The notes beneath the pieces are model-generated. The model was given only the letters and a program-made list of their open reading frames with translations, had not been told where the DNA came from and ran no database searches. The position numbers and the translations under genes were made by a program. A DNA stretch of 8,410 bases from JBFXEO01 sp050180015 (GTDB lineage Bacteria; Bacteroidota; Bacteroidia; Bacteroidales; Tenuifilaceae). The DNA lies in the NCBI GenBank assembly GCA_050180015.1, contig JBFXEO010000131.1, positions 1-8,410 on the forward strand, in the 5' to 3' direction. This document shows, piece after piece, positions 1 to 6,015 of the stretch; within the stretch, counting starts at the first letter, position 1, and every line of letters begins with the position of its first letter.

Positions 1-35
1 CTTACTTTTCTTTTCAGTAAATTAAATAATGACAT
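1..35 (-). CDS. start of an unidentified gene, cut by the left edge
   Basis: On the minus strand an ATG at 35-33 opens a frame that stays open to the window edge and reads MSLFNLLKRKV. It begins 14 bases after the stop of the 99-residue gene on the same strand, a spacing expected of an operon. A short hydrophobic stretch followed by a lysine/arginine cluster is a common beginning of small Bacteroidota proteins, but eleven residues cannot identify a family. No clear Shine-Dalgarno sequence precedes it, which is usual in this phylum. The frame could also be chance, since the DNA here is very AT-rich. Confidence 0.45.
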   Translation of the reverse strand, partial: MSLFNLLKRKV

Positions 36-49
36 AGTTTTTTAGATTT

Positions 50-349
50 TCAATTATTTTGAAGTTCAATAGAAACCACTTCAAGAAATGTAATTTCTTC
101 AATTTTTTCATTTGATTTTATTCTAAATGAAACAGGTACATTTATGTCTTCAGCATATAATGTATTATAATAAACGTAATCAATGACATTACCTTTGATT
201 TCTTTATTATCTTTAAGTCTAATAACTAAATTTTGATTAGAACCTTCATTTTCACTAATTTTCAAAAGGTCTCGAACTAATTGTACTGGAATTGAATAAG
301 TCATATTTTCAAATTGAACAAGATAGACTTTATGGTCAGATGTATTCAT
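50..349 (-). CDS. 99-residue protein of unknown function
   Basis: A complete frame from ATG (349-347) to TGA (52-50). I do not recognise the family. The protein is acidic, with no signal peptide and no membrane segment, so it is probably cytoplasmic. The N-terminal third (about 8-35) alternates hydrophobic residues and ends in a likely helix. Residues about 40-98 look like a run of beta strands, with LKDNKEIKGNVIDY near 46-59 and a closing VVSIEL at 92-97. A 'ligand-lysine-glycine-valine' turn followed by strands and a closing I/V-S-I-E strand is reminiscent of small SH3-like or Sm-like barrels, such as Rof-type antiterminators; this is a shape impression, not an assignment. Base composition is far more AT-rich than the conserved genes to the right, suggesting acquired or fast-evolving DNA. 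The next gene on the same strand begins 14 bases downstream. Confidence 0.7.
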   Translation of the reverse strand: MNTSDHKVYLVQFENMTYSIPVQLVRDLLKISENEGSNQNLVIRLKDNKEIKGNVIDYVYYNTLYAEDINVPVSFRIKSNEKIEEITFLEVVSIELQNN

Positions 350-391
350 AATTTGTTTGTTGAAGTTTATTTCTCAAATTTCTAGCATTAC

Positions 392-414
392 AAGTTAATA
401 TATTTAAGTTAATA
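392..414. repeat. direct repeat AAGTTAATA, two copies with a 14-base period
   Basis: The nine bases AAGTTAATA occur at 392-400 and again at 406-414, separated by TATTT. They lie 43-65 bases upstream of the 99-residue gene's start codon, where an operator or promoter for that minus-strand gene could sit. In such AT-rich DNA a nine-base repeat can also occur by chance. Confidence 0.35.
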
Positions 415-464
415 AAGCTGTATTATTCAGAAATTTAAAATATAATGTTCTGCAATATACAGTC

Positions 465-557
465 TTACGTATTCTTATCTTTAGTCAGGTCAAAAAGCCT
501 TGCAGCTAACTCCCTTATATATACTATAGAACTAACTTCATCCGTCCATCCTTGCAT
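465..557 (-). CDS. possible 30-residue mini-gene or gene remnant
   Basis: A short minus-strand frame runs from ATG (557-555) to TAA (467-465). It begins MQGWTDEVSS and continues as an amphipathic helix-like segment rich in Leu, Ala, Arg, Lys and Asp. The same frame is open further upstream to a TAG near 590, adding about ten residues without a better start. The amino-acid mix looks like a real protein tail, unlike the surrounding low-complexity AT sequence. It could be a true small protein, or the last piece of a decayed gene. It lies between the end of the TPR gene and the 99-residue gene, all on the same strand. No family is recognisable and there is no clear ribosome binding site. Confidence 0.3.
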   Translation of the reverse strand: MQGWTDEVSSIVYIRELAARLFDLTKDKNT

Positions 558-645
558 ATATTGTACGGTAAAATGGCATGATATTTTTTTCTACTAAATT
601 AATCTTTTTTTTTATACCGGTTAAATTTTCATTGAAAAATTTAGC

Positions 646-2607
646 CTATTTCTCACAGAAACGCTGTAATGCTTCGTATGCCTGCGTAATTCCCATTTCT
701 CCGGCGGTACTTAAATCTTTGCATCCTTGCGATTGGCTTCCCGAAAGTAGTAGTGCTAGACCCCGGTTGTAGTAAGCACTTGCAAAGGATGGGTTATCGC
801 TTACTGATCGGTTGTACCAATTTATTGCCTCGGTAAAGTTGTTGGCCAGGATATAGATGTTGCCAATGTTGTAGGATACTATACTATTCATGGTGTTTTG
901 CCCGTGCATTACGGATAGTTCTGCAATGGCATCGGAATAGGCGGTCATGGAAGTTCGGTTTTTGGTTTCGGCGGTATTGTCCTGCTGTATTCCCATGAGT
1001 TTCGGTTCATTCCCGAAACTTTCGATGAAGCGTGCCATGTCCGTGTTCGATGCGACTAGGCTTATTTTTATTAGCGGATTGTAGGGGTCGATGCCGTATG
1101 CTTTGCGGTACTCAGCCGTGGCAGCGGTATATTTTCCTTTCCCTGTTTGGACGATGCCCAGTATTAGGTGGTAGTACGGGTTCGAGCCCAGCGCTGAGTC
1201 GATATTTTGTAGTGATGCAACTTTTGCTGCGTTGTCGGGCTGTGTGGTAAGCGTTAGCTGGTATTCTCCGGGCAATTTTTGGTTTATGGAGTCGAGCCAG
1301 CCGATGTGGTAGGTGTTGGTGTTCAGATTTTTGGGATTCTGGTTTAGGCAGAGTTTAAGCATGGGCAGAAAGGCCGATGTTACCTTAAAGCGATTTGTTT
1401 CAAGGCTTACCCGTGATGCAGTGTTGAAATCTTTTTCCAGTGAAATGAGTTTGTTGAATCGCCCGCTGGAATCCATCATCGAGAACAGGTTTTGCTGATC
1501 GGCATCTTTATACTTATCCATAAGCATTTTGCCCTTTTTGTAATCGTTCTCGGAGCCGTACAGGTCGCCTACCTTGGCTTTAACCTCCGACCGGAACATG
1601 TATGCCTTGGCAAAATCGGGGAATATGTTTATTGCCGTAGTAAAGTCGTCGAGTGCCTTTTGGAGTTGCCCCTTTTCGTAAAGAATAGATCCTCTATAGT
1701 AGTAAATAAGTACGTTCTCCGGATTTAGTGCGGTGAGTTTTCCCAAATCGTCAATGGCCGTTTGCCAGCTGTCCAGCTGATAGTTAATTATGGCACGGTT
1801 GAATAGCGCCAACGAGTATTTGGGGTCAATGTCCAATACCTTGTTTAAATCGGTTAACGCATTTACGGGTTGCTTAAGGTTATAGTAAACCAGCGCCCGG
1901 TTGAAGTAGTTTTCAGGGGTAAGCGAGTCGAGCTGGATTGCCTTGCTCAAGTCGGCCAGGGCCAGCGTAGCTTTGTCCATTTCGGCATTCAGGACTCCAC
2001 GGCGGGAGTATGAGTTGGCGTAGAATGGGTTTACCTTTACGGCTAAATTATAATCGCTCAGCGCGCCAAGGGTATCGCCGGTTAGCAGGCGTGCCGAACC
2101 CCGGTTTATCCATACATCCGGGTTGGAGTTATCGGCTTTAATTACCTTGGAAAAAACTTCTATGGACCTGGGGTAATCCTGCATTTGAAAGTAGGTAATT
2201 CCCAGCGTAAAAAGAAAATCGGTGGTATTCGGCTTTAAGTCCAGCGCTATATTTACCTCGTTAAGGGCCTGCTTGTACTGCAATATTCGGTTAAGCGCAA
2301 TGGCTTTGTAGTTGTGGGCCTGGGCAAAAACCGGATTTGTTTTGATAACTCGGTCGAAGTCGGAAACTGCCCCCTGGACATCGCCCAGGTTGTACTTGGC
2401 AACGCCCCGCAGGAACCATCCTTCAAAAAGGGTAGAGTCAATGCTAATTAGCGTATTTAGGTAGGGCATGGCCTGGGTATATTTTTGCTGCGATAGCAGC
2501 TCTTCGCCTTTATAAAAGAAGTATGCTTTATTGAGCTGGGCAAGTAGCCGGTTACCCGGAGTAAATATAACATTTACGAAAAGCAGGATGATTACTGTTT
2601 TTTTCAA
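646..2607 (-). CDS. secreted TPR-repeat protein
   Basis: A 653-residue protein starting at a TTG codon (2607-2605). The TTG is preferred because it yields a good signal peptide (MKKTVIILLF, hydrophobic to about residue 17, likely cleaved after LLAQ at 21-24), and no ATG precedes it in frame after the mtgA stop. Residues 29-368 form ten tetratricopeptide repeats in exact 34-residue register with no insertion, for example 63-96, 165-198, 233-266 and 301-334. A linker of about 110 residues with little repeat character follows, then an isolated TPR at about 478-511. A final pair spans 577-653 and ends with GCKDLSTAGEMG and a Cys near the C-terminus, an ending common in Bacteroidota TPR proteins. 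There is no lipobox cysteine, so it is probably periplasmic or outer-membrane associated. TPR solenoids bind other proteins; the partner is unknown. It begins 7 bases after mtgA, suggesting co-transcription and a possible role in peptidoglycan assembly; that is inference from position only. Confidence 0.9.
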   Translation of the reverse strand: MKKTVIILLFVNVIFTPGNRLLAQLNKAYFFYKGEELLSQQKYTQAMPYLNTLISIDSTLFEGWFLRGVAKYNLGDVQGAVSDFDRVIKTNPVFAQAHNYKAIALNRILQYKQALNEVNIALDLKPNTTDFLFTLGITYFQMQDYPRSIEVFSKVIKADNSNPDVWINRGSARLLTGDTLGALSDYNLAVKVNPFYANSYSRRGVLNAEMDKATLALADLSKAIQLDSLTPENYFNRALVYYNLKQPVNALTDLNKVLDIDPKYSLALFNRAIINYQLDSWQTAIDDLGKLTALNPENVLIYYYRGSILYEKGQLQKALDDFTTAINIFPDFAKAYMFRSEVKAKVGDLYGSENDYKKGKMLMDKYKDADQQNLFSMMDSSGRFNKLISLEKDFNTASRVSLETNRFKVTSAFLPMLKLCLNQNPKNLNTNTYHIGWLDSINQKLPGEYQLTLTTQPDNAAKVASLQNIDSALGSNPYYHLILGIVQTGKGKYTAATAEYRKAYGIDPYNPLIKISLVASNTDMARFIESFGNEPKLMGIQQDNTAETKNRTSMTAYSDAIAELSVMHGQNTMNSIVSYNIGNIYILANNFTEAINWYNRSVSDNPSFASAYYNRGLALLLSGSQSQGCKDLSTAGEMGITQAYEALQRFCEK

Positions 2608-2614
2608 GGTATTA

Positions 2615-3367
2615 TTATTTATGTTTTTTGTTTACTTGGCTTGGTAAATCGGCAGTATCAAGGTCAATTGTGCCCAGGTTACCCATATTCCGTAGAATTG
2701 TTTTCTGGTACCTGAGCATATAGCTGCTGGGTTTTGACGGATTACGCTTGGCGGGGAATGGCAGAACTGTTGCAAGCAGGGCCGACTCGTACCGGTTAAG
2801 CTGCTTCGCCGGTTTTTTAAAGTATATCTGCGATGCTTTCTCTACACCGTATATGCCTCTCCCGAACTCAATCACGTTGAGGTAAACCTCCATGATTCTT
2901 TTCTTGCTCCAGCATGTTTCAATCAAAAAGGTAAAGTAGGTTTCCAGGCCTTTTCTGAACCACGATCGTTTTGGCCAAAGGAATAGGTTTTTGGCTGTTT
3001 GCTGCGATATGGTACTTGCACCCTTTAGTTTTTTCCCCTTTTTGTTGCTTTTCATGGCTTTCTGAATGGCCTCCCAGTCAAACCCATTGTGCTCCATGAA
3101 TTTGTTATCTTCGGCAGCGCATACGGCAAGTACAACCTGGGGTGAAATATTATCGATACTCACCCAATCTTTCCTGATATTCTCCCTTGTATTTTGCAGC
3201 ATAGACTGATGCCGCTTTATTACCATGAGCATGGTAAGGTTTGGATTGATAAACGAGAAGAGAACCGTTAAAAGTATGGTGGATATAAAAAATGCCACGG
3301 TGCCCCTAAGCGCCAATTTTGCTAAAGGTTTATACCATTTTTTTTTAACCGAAACCGCCTGTACCAT
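2615..3367 (-). CDS. mtgA: monofunctional biosynthetic peptidoglycan transglycosylase
   Basis: A GT51-family glycosyltransferase that polymerises lipid II into glycan strands at the outer face of the inner membrane, without a transpeptidase domain. From the ATG at 3367-3365 it has 250 residues, close to the family's usual 230-250. One membrane helix spans about 21-40. The family motifs follow in order: EDNKFMEHNGFD at 86-97 with the catalytic Glu86, GASTISQQ at 116-123, RKGLE at 138-142, RIMEVYLN at 157-164 and EFGRGIYGVEKAS at 167-179. A TTG at 3409 would add 14 residues in frame, but the internal ATG is preferred: it has an AAGG five bases upstream and gives a normal short basic cytoplasmic tail (VKKKWYKPLAK) before the helix. 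The gene heads a minus-strand pair with the TPR gene and diverges from surE. Confidence 0.95.
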   Translation of the reverse strand: MVQAVSVKKKWYKPLAKLALRGTVAFFISTILLTVLFSFINPNLTMLMVIKRHQSMLQNTRENIRKDWVSIDNISPQVVLAVCAAEDNKFMEHNGFDWEAIQKAMKSNKKGKKLKGASTISQQTAKNLFLWPKRSWFRKGLETYFTFLIETCWSKKRIMEVYLNVIEFGRGIYGVEKASQIYFKKPAKQLNRYESALLATVLPFPAKRNPSKPSSYMLRYQKTILRNMGNLGTIDLDTADLPSQVNKKHK

Positions 3368-3714
3368 TAGCACCTTGTTTATGAACGCTAAAGTATAAAT
3401 TAAATGCAAATTACGCTATCGTCCACAGTCAAAAAATAGACGTATTCAGGGATAGTTTATTCAAACTGGTTGAATATGAGTACCGACATGGATGTTTCCC
3501 AACCTTTTGGGGTTTTCTGAGTTTATCGGAATGGCCAGATCTTACGTATGCTAACCTCGCTGGGGTATATATTAAAACGTTGTTGATTTGTATTTTGGGA
3601 GTTGATCAGCTACCCTATGGCATTAAACAGATGATATTTTTATCGTCGGCCACTACAGGGATATTCAAGTGATAAAAAATAATATCTTTGCAAACTGACA
3701 ACCAAACAAAATAG
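3368..3714. other. divergent intergenic region between mtgA and surE
   Basis: About 350 bases separate the two divergent starts. The right end carries the surE -7 element described separately. For mtgA the nearest candidate on the minus strand is TATTTTTTG (3438-3430), one base too long for TAnnTTTG, so I do not call it. A small inverted repeat, CCCAA at 3498-3502 and TTGGG at 3507-3511, has only a five-base-pair stem. A plus-strand frame is free of stops from 3385 to 3672 but has no usable start codon until near its end. I see no RNA gene or convincing protein gene here. Confidence 0.6.
3683..3690 (+). promoter_or_regulatory. Bacteroidota -7 promoter element for surE
   Basis: TATCTTTG matches the Bacteroidota -7 consensus TAnnTTTG exactly and ends 24 bases before the surE ATG, implying a short leader of roughly 15-20 bases. 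No TTTG was found at the expected -33 distance, so the promoter rests on the -7 box and its position. It would drive surE and probably the downstream genes. Confidence 0.55.
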
Positions 3715-4545
3715 ATGAAAATGACAGCGGAGAATGGGAAAAGGGAACCGGTGATTCTTGTTACAAACGATGATGGCTATAAGGCAAGGGGGATGGACGC
3801 TTTGATTGAGATGGTTAAACCTTTTGGCAGGGTAGTGGTTGTTGCACCTGACGATGGTAACTCGGGAATGTCCCATGCAATTACCATTAAAACTCCGCTT
3901 AGGCTGAAATCCCGTAAACGAACCGATGGGGTGGAAATGTACAGCGTTAACGGTACCCCGGTGGACTGCGTGAAGCTGGCTATGAGCCAGATTTTTACAA
4001 CACCGCCCGATTTGGTAGTCTCCGGAATTAACCACGGTTCAAATTCATCTATCAGCATAATATACAGCGGCACCATGGCTGCCGCCATTGAGGGATGCCT
4101 GTACGGAATCCCTTCAATCGGGTTCTCCCTGCTCGATTATGACGAATCCCCGGACTTCAGCACATCCATTCGGTACGGAAGAATTATTGTGAAAAATGTG
4201 CTGGAAAACGGACTTACCAGGGGCTGCTGCTTGAACGTGAATATACCCGTATTTCCGGCTGAGAGCATAAAAGGCATTCGTTTGGCAAGGCAAAACAGGG
4301 GAACGTGGCGCGAGGAGTTCGAGAAACGAACCGACCCGCATGGTTTTAACTACTACTGGCTTACCGGTTACTTCCATAACGAGGAGCCGGAGGCCGATGA
4401 TACCGATGAGTGGGCTTTGGCCAATGGATACATCTCCGTTGTACCAATTCAAACAGACCTGACCAGCTACGCTGAAATGGATCGTATTAAAAGCTGGAGC
4501 TTTGAATTAAACCCGATGCAGCATGAAACACGGGAAATGGAATAA
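3715..4545 (+). CDS. surE: 5'/3'-nucleotidase SurE
   Basis: A SurE-family phosphatase that removes phosphate from nucleoside monophosphates using a divalent metal, in the cytoplasm. It has 276 residues, slightly longer than the usual 245-265 because of a ten-residue N-terminal lead and a longer tail. The metal-site motifs are intact: ILVTNDDG at 14-21 (Asp19, Asp20), APDDGNSGMSHAIT at 44-57 (Ser50), YSVNGTPVDCV at 76-86 and SGINHGSN at 103-110 (Asn106). These four ligands keep the spacing known in characterised SurE proteins. The C-terminal part contains a D-rich turn and GYISVVPIQTDLT at 238-250, typical of the family. ATG at 3715 is taken as the start; an in-frame ATG at 3721 is an equally good alternative. 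Its last 23 bases overlap the next gene, so translation of the two is probably coupled. Confidence 0.96.
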   Translation: MKMTAENGKREPVILVTNDDGYKARGMDALIEMVKPFGRVVVVAPDDGNSGMSHAITIKTPLRLKSRKRTDGVEMYSVNGTPVDCVKLAMSQIFTTPPDLVVSGINHGSNSSISIIYSGTMAAAIEGCLYGIPSIGFSLLDYDESPDFSTSIRYGRIIVKNVLENGLTRGCCLNVNIPVFPAESIKGIRLARQNRGTWREEFEKRTDPHGFNYYWLTGYFHNEEPEADDTDEWALANGYISVVPIQTDLTSYAEMDRIKSWSFELNPMQHETREME

Positions 4546-4819
4546 TCCTCTTTTGGGTTACATTGGCGGTTTGGCCCTGCCTTTGCTGGCACTTGTTGTT
4601 ATTTACCTTGCCGTTTATGCCGGGCATAGTTTTAGCGCTTTCGTAAAAATTCTCTGGTTTCAGGGTAACGCGTCAAAGGTACTATCGCTAGCATTGGTGC
4701 CCAACCTCGTACTTTTCTTTATTTTCATTTGGACCAATAGGTTAAAATCGGCACAGGGAGTTTTGGGCACAACTATAGCGCTGGCATTAATAATTATATT
4801 TTTACGATTTTTACTATAA
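4523..4819 (+). CDS. small three-helix membrane protein, function unknown
   Basis: A 98-residue hydrophobic protein with predicted membrane helices at about 12-33, 53-71 and 78-97. The short N-terminus is basic (MKHGKWNN), and a loop at 70-77 (WTNRLKSA) carries positive charge, which favours its lying in the cytoplasm. I do not recognise a named family. The ATG at 4523 lies inside the end of surE in another frame (23-base overlap), and lpxB starts 13 bases after its stop, so the three genes are tightly packed and probably translated together. Good codon content, clear helices and this packing argue for a real gene. Its position before lpxB suggests an inner-membrane role in envelope or lipid A metabolism, which is inference. 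If the overlap is wrong, a TTG at 4553 would be a later start, but it would remove the charged N-terminus. Confidence 0.8.
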   Translation: MKHGKWNNPLLGYIGGLALPLLALVVIYLAVYAGHSFSAFVKILWFQGNASKVLSLALVPNLVLFFIFIWTNRLKSAQGVLGTTIALALIIIFLRFLL

Positions 4820-4832
4820 AAGAGCAACAGCT

Positions 4833-5954
4833 ATGCGTTACTACATTGTAGCGGGTGAAGCCTCGGGCGATTTGCACGCCTCAAATTTGATGAAGGGTAT
4901 AAAGGAGAGGGACTCCAATGCCGAATTCCGGTATTTTGGCGGGGACCTGATGCAGGAGCAGGGGGGGGTACTCGTTAAGCATTATCGCGATCTGGCATTC
5001 ATGGGTTTTTTGGAAGTTGTAATGAATATTCGAACCATATCGGGTAATATGAAGCTGTGCCAGAACGATATTCTGGAATTCAACCCCGATGTGGTAATAC
5101 TGGTAGATTATCCTGGGTTCAACATCAGAATTGCAAAATTCGCCAAGCGTGCGGGAATTAAAGTTTTTTACTACATCGCGCCAAAGGTTTGGGCCTGGAA
5201 CGAATCCCGCGTTAAAACCCTCAGAAAGTATATCGATAAACTTTTTATCATTTTTCCATTCGAAATAGACTTTTTCAGGAAACATGGGATAGATGCAATA
5301 TACAAGGGGAACCCAACCCCCGATGCAATTAGTACCAAAATGGAGGAAGGGTTAACCTTCGATGAATTTGTTGAGAAGAATAGATTACCGCAAAAACCAA
5401 TTATTGCGCTGGTTGCCGGCAGCCGTAAGCAGGAAATTCGGTATAATTTGCCGGTGATGTTAAAAATGGTAAGCCGTTTTCCCGATTACCAGTTTGTTAT
5501 TGCCGGGGCTCCCTCGTTGCCCTACGAGGTTTATGAGCCCTACATTGTAGGTGAAGATGTTAAGCTGGTTTTCGGACAAACTTATCAGCTAATGAGCTGC
5601 AGCACTATAGCATTTGTAACCTCTGGTACAGCAACATTGGAGGCTGCTTTGTTGAATGTTCCCCAGGTTGTATGCTACAGGGGAAACTTCTTTTCAATGG
5701 TAATCGGCTGGATGGTAATAAGGGTAAAGTACATATCGCTGGTGAACCTTAATATGAATAAAGAGGTTGTGAGGGAGCTCAAGCAGTACGATTTAACCCC
5801 CGACACCCTTTTCACCGAAGCAAAAAAGTTACTACCCGGCACGGGTGCAAGATATGCCATGCTGAACGATTACGCCGAATTACGTAAATTACTTGGCGAT
5901 ACAGGCGCTTCCAAACGGGTTGGGGCTAAAATTGTTGAACTTCTTACAGATTAA
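4833..5954 (+). CDS. lpxB: lipid-A-disaccharide synthase
   Basis: A GT19 glycosyltransferase of the Raetz pathway. It joins UDP-2,3-diacylglucosamine and 2,3-diacylglucosamine 1-phosphate (lipid X) to form the lipid A disaccharide, at the cytoplasmic face of the inner membrane. The 373 residues match family length. Visible motifs are AGEASGDLHASNLM at 7-20, MGFLEV at 57-62, VDYPGFN at 91-97, APKVWAWNESR at 116-126, KGNPTPD at 158-164 (GHP or GNP in relatives), VAGSRKQEI at 194-202, SGTATLEAAL at 264-273 in the nucleotide-binding C-terminal half, and KYISLVNLNMNKEVVREL at 299-316. The start has AAAGAG about nine bases upstream. A run of eight G's lies at codons 43-46. The gene is third in the surE-led group, and the next gene follows after 61 bases. 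Confidence 0.96.
   Translation: MRYYIVAGEASGDLHASNLMKGIKERDSNAEFRYFGGDLMQEQGGVLVKHYRDLAFMGFLEVVMNIRTISGNMKLCQNDILEFNPDVVILVDYPGFNIRIAKFAKRAGIKVFYYIAPKVWAWNESRVKTLRKYIDKLFIIFPFEIDFFRKHGIDAIYKGNPTPDAISTKMEEGLTFDEFVEKNRLPQKPIIALVAGSRKQEIRYNLPVMLKMVSRFPDYQFVIAGAPSLPYEVYEPYIVGEDVKLVFGQTYQLMSCSTIAFVTSGTATLEAALLNVPQVVCYRGNFFSMVIGWMVIRVKYISLVNLNMNKEVVRELKQYDLTPDTLFTEAKKLLPGTGARYAMLNDYAELRKLLGDTGASKRVGAKIVELLTD
4961..4968 (+). repeat. eight-G homopolymer inside lpxB
   Basis: Eight consecutive G's span the end of codon 43 (CAG) through the first base of codon 46 (GTA) and encode Gly44-Gly45. Long G runs are slippage-prone; loss or gain of one G would shift the frame within the first eighth of the protein. 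Other glycine codons were available, so the tract is not forced by the protein. Confidence 0.8.
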
Positions 5955-5983
5955 CGCTAATGTACCATATACCGCAATTTTTA

Positions 5984-6012
5984 TTGATTTAACATGTTGA
6001 ACGATATCTTTC
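5984..6012 (+). promoter_or_regulatory. weak candidate promoter before the SpoIID-domain gene
   Basis: A TTG at 5984-5986 and TATCTTTC at 6005-6012 are 18 bases apart, near the Bacteroidota arrangement of TTTG and TAnnTTTG, with one mismatch in each box. If used, transcription would begin around 6019, and the start codon would have to be the ATG at 6034 rather than 6016. The 61-base gap is the largest between the plus-strand genes, so an internal promoter is plausible here. Confidence 0.25.
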
Positions 6013-6015
6013 TTG

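Noticed and set aside
622..643. AT-rich inverted repeat just after the TPR gene stop, as a terminator
   Set aside because: The stem is almost all A-T with a bulge, and on the minus strand it is followed by A's rather than a U-run, so it lacks the form of an intrinsic terminator.
578..772. Plus-strand 64-codon frame
   Set aside because: Most of it is antisense to the C-terminal coding region of the TPR gene, and the rest is AT-rich; no motif or start signal supports it.
3368..3409. In-frame TTG at 3409 as the mtgA start
   Set aside because: It adds 14 hydrophobic residues before the usual basic tail; the ATG at 3367 has an AAGG at suitable spacing and gives the normal family length.
3498..3511. 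CCCAA/TTGGG hairpin followed by a short T run
   Set aside because: A five-base-pair stem is too weak, and it lies between divergent genes where no terminator is needed.
3385..3672. Plus-strand frame open for 95 codons in the mtgA-surE intergenic region
   Set aside because: It has no ATG or GTG start until near its end, no recognisable motif, and overlaps the mtgA leader and promoter region. A stop-free stretch of this length can arise by chance across six frames; a gene remnant cannot be excluded.
3640..4088. Minus-strand frames of 131 and 103 codons
   Set aside because: Both lie opposite surE, whose catalytic motifs establish the plus strand as coding.
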